This document shows positions 1 through 5,018 of a DNA stretch of 9,010 bases, in pieces. Every line of letters starts with the position of its first letter. The first letter of the stretch is position 1. The position numbers were made by a program, and so were the translations under genes. Below the pieces are notes generated by a model. That model was not told the origin of the DNA. It made no database searches and worked only from the letters and a program-made list of their open reading frames with translations. Source of the stretch: Methanobrevibacter sp. (GTDB lineage Archaea; Methanobacteriota; Methanobacteria; Methanobacteriales; Methanobacteriaceae); NCBI GenBank assembly GCA_016838945.1, contig JADLKP010000081.1:1-9010 (forward strand). The letters run 5' to 3'.

Positions 1-140
1 AGTTATTATTTTATTTAAAAAAATTTCAATTTTTCAAAAATTATTCTCTTAATTTTTCCCTTATTTTCTTATATGATTATAAAATTTTTTCCTTTAGTTT
101 TTTTAATACATATTTTATCCTTTCAATCGAATAATAATTA

Positions 141-159
141 AAAAAAGTATTACTTTTTT
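141..159. repeat. 19-bp palindrome, GTAnTAC motif copy 1
   Basis: AAAAAAGTATTACTTTTTT is a perfect odd palindrome centred on T150. The GTAnTAC core recurs at 410-418 and 609-619. It could be an operator for a dimeric regulator, or simply A-tract and T-tract DNA around a short dyad. Confidence 0.4.
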
Positions 160-267
160 ACAAAAATTAATGTTCTTTCTTATTTTTGAAAATAAAGTAA
201 AATTAGTAATCTTTTGTTAAAATTTTTAAAAAACTTATTAAAAAAGTGTTAAAAATAGTTTATTTTT

Positions 268-357
268 AAAAAAAAGTTCAATCCTCTAAGTTAGTTAATT
301 ATGGAGTGTTTTTATGAGTGAATTAACTCAGAGGATATTTTTATGAACTCTTTTTTT
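268..357. other. Three-helix hairpin, candidate structured RNA
   Basis: Three nested inverted repeats share one axis. The outer arm AGTTCA (275-280) pairs with TGAACT (344-349), and A268-274 can extend it against T351-357. The middle arm ATCCTCT (281-287) pairs with AGAGGAT (330-336). The inner arm AGTTAATT (293-300) pairs with AATTAACT (321-328). Unpaired parts are 288-292 against C329, a one-sided bulge at 337-343 and a 20-nt loop at 301-320. That is 21 perfect base pairs without the A/T extension. Both strands end the structure in a T-tract (T7 on plus, T8 on minus), so it could be a bidirectional terminator, a small RNA or a leader. The pairing is seen directly; the function is inferred. 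Confidence 0.5.
314..346 (+). CDS. Possible 10-residue leader peptide
   Basis: The ORF encodes MSELTQRIFL. A Shine-Dalgarno-like GGAGTG at 303-308 sits five bases before the ATG, a good archaeal spacing in a region otherwise poor in such sites. The stop codon TGA overlaps the ATG of the next mini-ORF at 343 (sequence ATGA), a typical arrangement for translational coupling. The coding sequence forms the right arms of the inner and middle helices of the hairpin, so a translating ribosome would melt them. No homology is recognised, and an ORF this short could be chance. Confidence 0.25.
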   Translation: MSELTQRIFL

Positions 358-411
358 ATTGCATTAGCAAATATATATTTGTTATTTTCTTATATAAAAA
401 GGTTTCAGTAG
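343..411 (+). CDS. Possible 22-residue hydrophobic peptide
   Basis: The ORF encodes 22 residues beginning MNSFFIALANIYLLFSY and ending in a basic IKRFQ, so it resembles one short membrane segment with a positive tail. The AGAGGAT at 330-336, eight bases before the ATG, resembles a Shine-Dalgarno sequence. It is also the right arm of the middle hairpin helix and would be masked by ATCCTCT at 281-287. Its start overlaps the stop of the preceding mini-ORF. No family is recognised; it may be a real micro-protein, a leader element or chance. Confidence 0.2.
   Translation: MNSFFIALANIYLLFSYIKRFQ
389..400 (-). promoter_or_regulatory. Candidate TATA box
   Basis: The minus strand reads TTTATATA across 391-398, which matches the usual archaeal TATA consensus. 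The plus strand also reads CTTATATA at 389-396. A minus-strand transcript starting about 25 bases downstream would begin near 369, run through the hairpin and end at the T8 tract opposite 268-275. That would be an RNA of about 100 nt. The start point is inferred from spacing only, and in DNA this AT-rich such a match can occur by chance. Confidence 0.3.
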
Positions 412-423
412 TAATACTTTTTT
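410..423. repeat. GTAnTAC motif copy 2
   Basis: AGTAATACT (410-418) followed by more T forms a shorter palindrome with the same core as the copy at 141-159. It lies about 10 bases after the TATA-like sequence at 389-400, which would be a reasonable operator position for plus-strand transcription. Confidence 0.3.
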
Positions 424-608
424 GAATTTGTTCGTATTATGTTAAAGTTTTTATTTTTTCTTGAAAATCCTATAAATTATGGTAATTTTTTTAAGTTTGT
501 ATCAATCACTTGCATTAGTTTTATTTTATCTTTTTAATAATTTTTATCAGTCTTTTTTTTAAAAAAGTCTATTATATATTATTATTCCTATCTATAATTT
601 TAGCATAA

Positions 609-619
609 AAGTAATACTT
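609..619. repeat. GTAnTAC motif copy 3
   Basis: AAGTAATACTT is an 11-bp odd palindrome with the same core as copies 1 and 2. A TATA-like CTATAATTTT lies just upstream at about 592-601. No gene is evident directly downstream. Confidence 0.3.
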
Positions 620-687
620 GCAAAAAACAGCTTTGGAATTCTTAAAATTCTGATTATTTAATTAAAAATAGTTAAAAAGTTATTGTA

Positions 688-828
688 ATGGGTGTATTCT
701 ATATTTTTTTGATAATTTCTTTATATATATGGTTAAATTATATTTATGTCTTTGATGATATGTTGTTCCTTACTTTGATAAAGAAATGGATGTTTCGGAC
801 TAAAATATTGGCTATGTATGGTTTTTAA
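688..828 (+). CDS. Possible 46-residue membrane peptide
   Basis: An ATG-started frame of 46 codons begins MGVFYIFLIISLYIWLNYIY and ends TAA. The first 20 or so residues would make one membrane segment, and the second half contains a basic patch (IKKWMFRTKI). No ribosome binding site is visible. An open frame this long is somewhat unusual in DNA so rich in TAA, but it is not exceptional when six frames of 860 bases are considered. No family is recognised. It faces flpA convergently, and its stop overlaps the T-tract that probably ends flpA transcription. Confidence 0.15.
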   Translation: MGVFYIFLIISLYIWLNYIYVFDDMLFLTLIKKWMFRTKILAMYGF

Positions 829-853
829 AAAAGCTTTTTATTCAAAAATGAAT
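827..853 (-). terminator. Probable flpA terminator
   Basis: Reading the minus strand after the flpA stop, a small hairpin (ATTCA 840-844 against TGAAT 849-853, four-base loop) is followed by AAAAAGC and then six Ts opposite 827-832. Archaeal RNA polymerase terminates at U-rich tracts and does not require a strong hairpin, so the T run is the main evidence. Confidence 0.4.
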
Positions 854-863
854 GTATGTTCTT

Positions 864-1538
864 TTAAAAAGATTTTTCTACAAGTAAAGCTATATGGTCC
901 TTTTCATAAGGTTCTAGTTTAATCTTTTCCAAAATAGAATAACCATTTTCCTTTATTTTTTTTGCTTCATCTTTGAATATTTTTTTAGGTTTTTGAACAA
1001 CATCAATGCTTCTTGCTTTTATGGTAATCAAGCCTTGTCCATCTTCCTTTAGGAATAGATTCATATTGTCCATAAAGAGTTCGCTCTGTTTTTCTTGAGC
1101 AACATCACAGTAAACCAAGTCCACCTTTTCAACCTTGTTCAAATAATATTTTGGTTTGGTTGCATCAGCAAGTATTGGTGCGATATTATTCCTTTTTTGG
1201 GATAGCCTAACCAATTTCTTCATGCTTACTGGTGAAAACTCTACTGCATAGATTAATCCGCTGTCACAAATGTCTGATATGTGAGAGACTGTTGTTCCTG
1301 TAGAAGCACCTAAATATAGGACTTTGGAATCATTTTTTAAATCGAAATCCTGTAGTCCATTCAATAATGCAGCAGCCAATTTGGATCTGCGAGGATTCCA
1401 AATACGATATTCCTCTATATTTTCTGATGTTTCATTCTCAGCAATTTCTCCTTCTCTTATAAGTTTTTCATCATAGACTTTAATTCCAGGAGTTAAATTT
1501 TTAGTGGCTATTTCCCCATCTTTATAAAATACGTTCAT
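864..1538 (-). CDS. flpA: Fibrillarin-like rRNA/tRNA 2'-O-methyltransferase
   Basis: This is the catalytic subunit of the archaeal box C/D guide-RNA particle. It transfers a methyl group from S-adenosylmethionine to the 2'-OH of the guided rRNA or tRNA nucleotide. The 224 residues match the usual archaeal length. The SAM-binding motif VLYLGASTGTT lies at 73-83, the acidic loop YAVEFSP at 97-103 and motif II DLVYCDVAQ at 140-148. The family's K-D-K-H catalytic set is visible as K53 (in NPRRSKLAAA), D145, K174 (IKARS) and H215 (EKDHI). A weak purine-rich GAGTGA lies six bases before the ATG. It follows nop5 on the same strand after 108 bp; these two genes are commonly adjacent in archaea, and their products form a complex. 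The assignment is firm. Confidence 0.97.
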   Translation of the reverse strand: MNVFYKDGEIATKNLTPGIKVYDEKLIREGEIAENETSENIEEYRIWNPRRSKLAAALLNGLQDFDLKNDSKVLYLGASTGTTVSHISDICDSGLIYAVEFSPVSMKKLVRLSQKRNNIAPILADATKPKYYLNKVEKVDLVYCDVAQEKQSELFMDNMNLFLKEDGQGLITIKARSIDVVQKPKKIFKDEAKKIKENGYSILEKIKLEPYEKDHIALLVEKSF

Positions 1539-1646
1539 TTTTTCACTCTTTATAAAATATGAATTGATCGGATATTATGAATAATTTAATGATTGAATAA
1601 TTTAAATTGTCATTGCATTGTTTGTATTGCATTGTCGATCATATAA
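1539..1646. repeat. nop5-flpA spacer with nested repeats
   Basis: The spacer contains two unrelated pairs of 10-bp direct repeats: TGAATAATTT at 1578-1587 and 1594-1603, and ATTGCATTGT at 1612-1621 and 1626-1635. An inverted pair, TGATCG (1565-1570) and CGATCA (1636-1641), encloses both sets. A TATA-like TTATATGA on the minus strand (1639-1646) begins within two bases of the nop5 stop. The repeats could be regulatory, could help separate expression of the two genes, or could be slippage products. No tRNA or box C/D guide RNA is recognisable. Confidence 0.45.
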
Positions 1647-2885
1647 CTATTTTCTTCTTCTTTTATTTTTCTTATTCTTCTTATTTCCTTTGTATTTTTT
1701 GGATTTTCCCTTTCCTTTATCTCTTTCACTTCTTCTTTCGTTAGCTCTTCTTTGACTGGTTTTTTTAGGGAAAGGATTTTCCTTTTCAATCTGTTCCACC
1801 TTTTTCAAGTAGTCTTCTGCGATATTTGGATCATATTCTCCAGAGAACACATCTTTTCTAACTGCTAATGTGATTTTTAAAGCCAAGTTTCTAGCTATTT
1901 TTCCTCTATTCCACCATTTAGCGCCACGTACACTTGGATGTTGGAATATCAATCCATGTTTTGGTGGACGTTCTCCAGTTTTCAAATGTCTGAATATTGC
2001 CTTTTCAGCACCCATTATTTGAATAACACTTGCAGGATAAGTTGCTAATCTTTTGATGCTTCCAATGTGGGCTATTAATTTTGCACCAAGTGTTGCACCT
2101 AATAGGTCTCTTAAGTTTGGAGCGATTGCTTCCATTTTAGAATCGATATAAGTTTCAAGTCCCCTCCTTGATTTTTGAAGTGAATAGATGGATTCTGCAA
2201 AGCTTTTCAACATCTTCAAATCGTCTTTTTCTATATCTGCTCCACTGCTGTAATCCATATCTTCGCTAAATTGATCCTTAAAGTTTTCCATTATGTCTTC
2301 CCTATCTTCACTAAGGGCAATCAATTTAATGTAGGTTTCATTATTGCTTATTGTATCCATTTCAGGGAAATAGATTGTATACCAGTCACGAATGCGTTCG
2401 ACTAGCTTGCTGATTGATTCATCAATATCATCTACAGAGTTTATCGCTTGAATCAAGAGTTTATCCTCTTCCTGTGATGATTGTTTAATCTGTTCAATAG
2501 CCAATCTTTCATAATATTCAATAATGTCATCTTCACTCTTTTCAAATCCTATCTCTTCGAAAACTTCACTTTGATGATTTCTTAAATATTCCCCTCCTTT
2601 GTTAGGACTTTCAGTTTCAATGTTTTCGTAGTTTTCAAGGTCCTTGTATTGAGATTTTCTTTTGGTGGTTTCTATGATGATTCTGTTTACATCAGTTCCA
2701 TCATCAGCTTCATTAGAGAATAATTCATTGATCAATTCAATTTCTTCTTCTAAAATCTCATTCTCTTCTATTTTAATAAGATTTGAAACTATTTCATCTT
2801 CTTTGAATAATTTGTATTCAGCTATTTCAAGATTTTCATCAAATGCAATAAATCCTGCAATGCATTGTGTTATATAATATTCCAT
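1647..2885 (-). CDS. nop5: Nop5 (Nop56/58-like) box C/D sRNP core protein
   Basis: This is the scaffold of the box C/D RNA methylation particle. It binds fibrillarin through its N-terminal domain, dimerises through a central coiled coil and contacts L7Ae and guide RNA through its Nop domain. The N-terminal domain covers roughly residues 1-110. A charged helical region follows, consistent with the coiled coil (about 120-255). The Nop domain shows GATLGAKLIAHIGS (263-276), YPAS (283-286), GAEKAIFRHLKTG (292-304) and HGLIFQHPSVRGAKWWNRG (310-328). The tail from 374 to 412 is very basic, 22 Lys/Arg in 39 residues. The start fits the family's usual N-terminus, a short beta strand leading into GFIAFD. 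It is first of the minus-strand pair with flpA. No ribosome binding site is visible, and the mRNA may be nearly leaderless. Confidence 0.96.
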   Translation of the reverse strand: MEYYITQCIAGFIAFDENLEIAEYKLFKEDEIVSNLIKIEENEILEEEIELINELFSNEADDGTDVNRIIIETTKRKSQYKDLENYENIETESPNKGGEYLRNHQSEVFEEIGFEKSEDDIIEYYERLAIEQIKQSSQEEDKLLIQAINSVDDIDESISKLVERIRDWYTIYFPEMDTISNNETYIKLIALSEDREDIMENFKDQFSEDMDYSSGADIEKDDLKMLKSFAESIYSLQKSRRGLETYIDSKMEAIAPNLRDLLGATLGAKLIAHIGSIKRLATYPASVIQIMGAEKAIFRHLKTGERPPKHGLIFQHPSVRGAKWWNRGKIARNLALKITLAVRKDVFSGEYDPNIAEDYLKKVEQIEKENPFPKKTSQRRANERRSERDKGKGKSKKYKGNKKNKKNKRRRK

Positions 2886-2910
2886 AATTCTATTTTAATT
2901 TTTATTTCTA

Positions 2911-2920
2911 ATATATTTTA
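2911..2920 (-). promoter_or_regulatory. Candidate nop5 TATA box
   Basis: The minus strand reads TAAAATATAT here, centred about 30 bases before the nop5 ATG. With normal archaeal spacing of about 25 bases, transcription would start within a few bases of the ATG. That agrees with the absence of any Shine-Dalgarno sequence in front of nop5. The start site is inferred, not observed. Confidence 0.35.
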
Positions 2921-3059
2921 CATTATTTCCCAATGGTTTTCATGATTTTTGATATTTTTTTTAAAAAAGTGATGGATTTTTTTATAAAAAATCAAACATT
3001 TTATATTTAATAGTTTTCATATATTAAAATAGTATAAAATTATACATTATATATTTATA

Positions 3060-3101
3060 TAAATATTTCAAATTTCAGATTTATTTAAATATTTCAAATT
3101 T
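3060..3101 (+). repeat. 16-bp direct repeat upstream of pyrD
   Basis: TAAATATTTCAAATTT occurs at 3060-3075 and again, exactly, at 3086-3101, a 26-bp period. The shorter core TTCAAATT appears a third time at about 3147-3154. Repeated sites in front of a biosynthetic operon may bind a regulator. No known archaeal pyrimidine regulator site is recognised here, so this is inference from repetition and position. Confidence 0.4.
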
Positions 3102-3157
3102 AATCCAATCGACTAAATACAAATTCAATACATTTAATACAAACTATTCAAATTAGA

Positions 3158-3168
3158 TCTTATAAATT
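3158..3168 (+). promoter_or_regulatory. Candidate pyrD TATA box
   Basis: CTTATAAAT lies about 45 bases before the pyrD ATG. Normal spacing would start the transcript near 3187, leaving a leader of about 20 bases that still includes the GGAGGT site. This fits better than the TATA-like match at 3054-3063, though both may be used. Confidence 0.4.
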
Positions 3169-3196
3169 AAAGAATTATCTTTCTTATGTTTTCATT

Positions 3197-3202
3197 GGAG
3201 GT
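3197..3202 (+). promoter_or_regulatory. pyrD ribosome binding site
   Basis: GGAGGT, five bases before the ATG at 3208, is a strong match to the 16S anti-Shine-Dalgarno sequence and fixes this start. Confidence 0.75.
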
Positions 3203-3207
3203 TATTC

Positions 3208-4113
3208 ATGTTAAAAACAAATTTATGTGGTGTCAGATTAAAGAATCCATTAATGCTTGCTGCAGGTGTATTAGGTAGTCATGCCTCTTCTCTTAATTGG
3301 ATTTTAGAATCTGGTGCTGGTGCAGTTGTATCTAAATCATTTTCTAAAGACCCTAATGACGGTTATAAGAATCCAACTACAGTTGCTGTAGAAGGAGGTA
3401 TAATCAATGCTATCGGACTTTCAAGTCCGGGTGTAGAAGCTTTCAAAGAGGAATTAGAAGATGTCAATCGTGTAAAAGGCAGATCAATAGCTTCTATTTA
3501 CGGTGCAAATCCAGAAGAATTTGCATATGTTGCAGGTAAAGTGGAAGATTTGGTTGATATGATTGAGCTAAATGTTTCATGTCCTCATGCTATGGAAGGT
3601 TATGGTGCTTCCATCGGTCAAAATCCTAAATTGACTTATGATGTTGTAAATGCAGTGAAAGAAGCGGTTGATGTTCCTGTTCTTGCAAAATTGACTCCAA
3701 ATGTAACTGACATTTCTGAAATAGCGGTTTCTGCAGAAAATGCTGGAGCAGACGGATTGACATTGATCAATTCATTAGGTCCTGGAATGAAAATTGATAT
3801 TGTAACTGGAAATCCGATTCTTGCCAATAAGTTTGGTGGAATGAGCGGACCGGCAATCAAGCCAATTGCAGTGCGCTGTGTATATGACGCGTATGAAGCG
3901 ACAGACATTCCTATTGTTGGTGTCGGAGGAATACGCAATTATGCAGATGTCGTAGAGTTTTTATATGCTGGTGCAAGTGCTGTTCAGATTGGAACTTCAA
4001 TCATGTATGAAGGTCCGGAAATATTTGGAAGAATCTCTTCGGATTTGGAAGAGTTCATAGAGGATAGTGAATTTGATTCAATAAAGGATATGGTAGGTTT
4101 TGGTCATAAATGA
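3208..4113 (+). CDS. pyrD: Dihydroorotate dehydrogenase B, catalytic subunit
   Basis: PyrD oxidises dihydroorotate to orotate in the fourth step of UMP synthesis. In the class 1B enzyme electrons pass from its FMN to PyrK and on to NAD+. The 301 residues are the normal length for this TIM-barrel family. Visible motifs are K43 in VVSKSFS, N67 in NAIGLSSPG, and the catalytic cysteine C125 in NVSCPH, which marks class 1; class 2 enzymes use serine. K161 lies in LAKLTPNVTD, and the FMN phosphate-binding ends are VGVGGI (237-242) and AVQIGTS (258-264). It is followed 43 bases later by pyrK, the partner expected for class 1B. A strong GGAGGT supports the start. The assignment is firm. Confidence 0.96.
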   Translation: MLKTNLCGVRLKNPLMLAAGVLGSHASSLNWILESGAGAVVSKSFSKDPNDGYKNPTTVAVEGGIINAIGLSSPGVEAFKEELEDVNRVKGRSIASIYGANPEEFAYVAGKVEDLVDMIELNVSCPHAMEGYGASIGQNPKLTYDVVNAVKEAVDVPVLAKLTPNVTDISEIAVSAENAGADGLTLINSLGPGMKIDIVTGNPILANKFGGMSGPAIKPIAVRCVYDAYEATDIPIVGVGGIRNYADVVEFLYAGASAVQIGTSIMYEGPEIFGRISSDLEEFIEDSEFDSIKDMVGFGHK

Positions 4114-4147
4114 TGGCCATAGTGTGGGCTTAAGTTTTCTAAGGTTT

Positions 4148-4153
4148 GGTGAT
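4148..4153 (+). promoter_or_regulatory. pyrK ribosome binding site
   Basis: GGTGAT lies three bases before the ATG at 4157. It decides the pyrK start over the upstream in-frame TTG at 4100, which would overlap the end of pyrD and add 19 residues unlike any PyrK N-terminus. Confidence 0.7.
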
Positions 4154-4156
4154 AGA

Positions 4157-4966
4157 ATGAATGTACCTCAAGTTATAGAGATTAAAAAGATTATAGAAGA
4201 AACTCCTACAATCAAGACTTTTATTTTTGATTGGACTATGGTTGGTGAGAATATTCCCACCCCCGGACAATTTGTCATGGTGTGGAATTTCAAGGATGAG
4301 AAGCCAATGTCCGTTTCCTATATTGATGTTCATAAAGGTGAATTCGGAATAACCGTCAAAAAAGTTGGGCCATTCACTGAAGACCTTCATTCACTCAAGG
4401 AAGGTGACAAGTTAGGTATTAGAGGACCATATGGAAATGGTTTTGACACTAATTTGAAAGGCATGAGAGTCTTAGCTATTGGTGGAGGAGTTGGAATGGC
4501 TCCGATTGCATCATTCACTGAAGAGGCTTTAAGGAAAAAGGCTATCGTAGATGTCGTTTGCGCTGCACAAACTAAGGATGAATTGCTGTTTGATGAACGT
4601 TTGAAAGCAAGAGGCGCAAAAGTTTACACTTGCACTGATGATGGATCCTGCGGTTTTAAAGGATTTGCAACCCATAGGGTTTTACAGCTTATTGAACATA
4701 AGGAGTATGATTGGGCTGTTGTTTGCGGTCCTGAAGTTATGATGAGACCATTATATGGAAGTTTGGAAGCTCATATGATTGAAGGTGAATATTCCATGGA
4801 ACGTTATATGAAATGTGCCATAGGGGTTTGCGGTCAATGCTGTGTTGATAAAACCGGTTGGAGAATATGTGCAGAAGGACCTGTATTCTCATCTGACCAA
4901 GTGTCTGAAATCGTAGAGTTCGGTAAATTCCATAGGACTGCTTCTGGATTAAAGGAGTATTTCTAA
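4157..4966 (+). CDS. pyrK: Dihydroorotate dehydrogenase B, electron transfer subunit
   Basis: PyrK carries FAD and a [2Fe-2S] cluster and passes electrons from PyrD's FMN to NAD+. From the chosen ATG the protein has 269 residues, normal for the family. The N-terminal FAD barrel includes PTPGQFVMVW and KPMSVSYID (K49-P50-M51-S52), where many relatives have arginine at the first position. GPYGNGFD follows, then the nucleotide-binding loop GGGVGMAPI (109-117). The cluster ligands are C220, C225, C228 and C238 in C-x4-C-x2-C-x9-C spacing, with an extra cysteine at 229. The conserved AEGPVF follows directly. The gene is almost certainly co-transcribed with pyrD. Other ferredoxin-reductase relatives are possible by fold, but the neighbour makes PyrK the clear call. 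Confidence 0.94.
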   Translation: MNVPQVIEIKKIIEETPTIKTFIFDWTMVGENIPTPGQFVMVWNFKDEKPMSVSYIDVHKGEFGITVKKVGPFTEDLHSLKEGDKLGIRGPYGNGFDTNLKGMRVLAIGGGVGMAPIASFTEEALRKKAIVDVVCAAQTKDELLFDERLKARGAKVYTCTDDGSCGFKGFATHRVLQLIEHKEYDWAVVCGPEVMMRPLYGSLEAHMIEGEYSMERYMKCAIGVCGQCCVDKTGWRICAEGPVFSSDQVSEIVEFGKFHRTASGLKEYF

Positions 4967-5018
4967 TCTAAAATAATTAATAGTATTGATTTAACAAATA
5001 ATTTTATTTAATGATAAT

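Larger units (their letters stand above)
1..863. other. Long AT-rich non-coding region
   Basis: I recognise no conserved protein, tRNA or rRNA in these 863 bases on either strand. The composition is dominated by A and T runs, far more so than in the neighbouring genes. The structure that does stand out is listed separately: the hairpin at 268-357, mini-ORFs at 314-411, three GTAnTAC dyads, a possible 46-codon ORF at 688-828 and the flpA terminator near 827-853. A 14-bp perfect palindrome, CAAATATATATTTG, lies at 368-381. A TATA-like sequence at 389-400 reads well on both strands. The region may include the regulatory DNA of a gene left of the window. Confidence 0.7.
2886..3207. other. Divergent nop5/pyrD control region
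   Basis: These 322 bases separate two outward-facing genes and hold no ORF I can support. An 8-bp inverted repeat, GATTTTTT (2975-2982) and AAAAAATC (2986-2993), sits near the nop5 side. Long T-then-A runs at 2953-2968 would give stiff or bent DNA. A 16-bp direct repeat (listed separately) and candidate TATA boxes lie nearer pyrD. One further TATA-like match, TTTATATAAA at 3054-3063, would give pyrD a leader of more than 100 bases. Confidence 0.6.

Noticed and set aside
439..537. A 32-codon plus-strand ORF after the TATA-like element
   Set aside because: The peptide is Phe-rich low-complexity sequence with no ribosome site, as expected from T-rich DNA.
1..863. CRISPR array, tRNA gene or insertion sequence in the long intergenic region
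   Set aside because: There are no regularly spaced repeats with unique spacers, no cloverleaf with a CCA-like acceptor or T-loop, and no transposase remnant.
1539..1646. A box C/D guide RNA between nop5 and flpA
   Set aside because: No proper C (RUGAUGA) and D (CUGA) boxes with guide spacing could be found on either strand.
4100..4156. An upstream in-frame TTG start for pyrK at 4100
   Set aside because: It would overlap pyrD and add 19 residues without family likeness. GGTGAT at 4148-4153 places the start at 4157.
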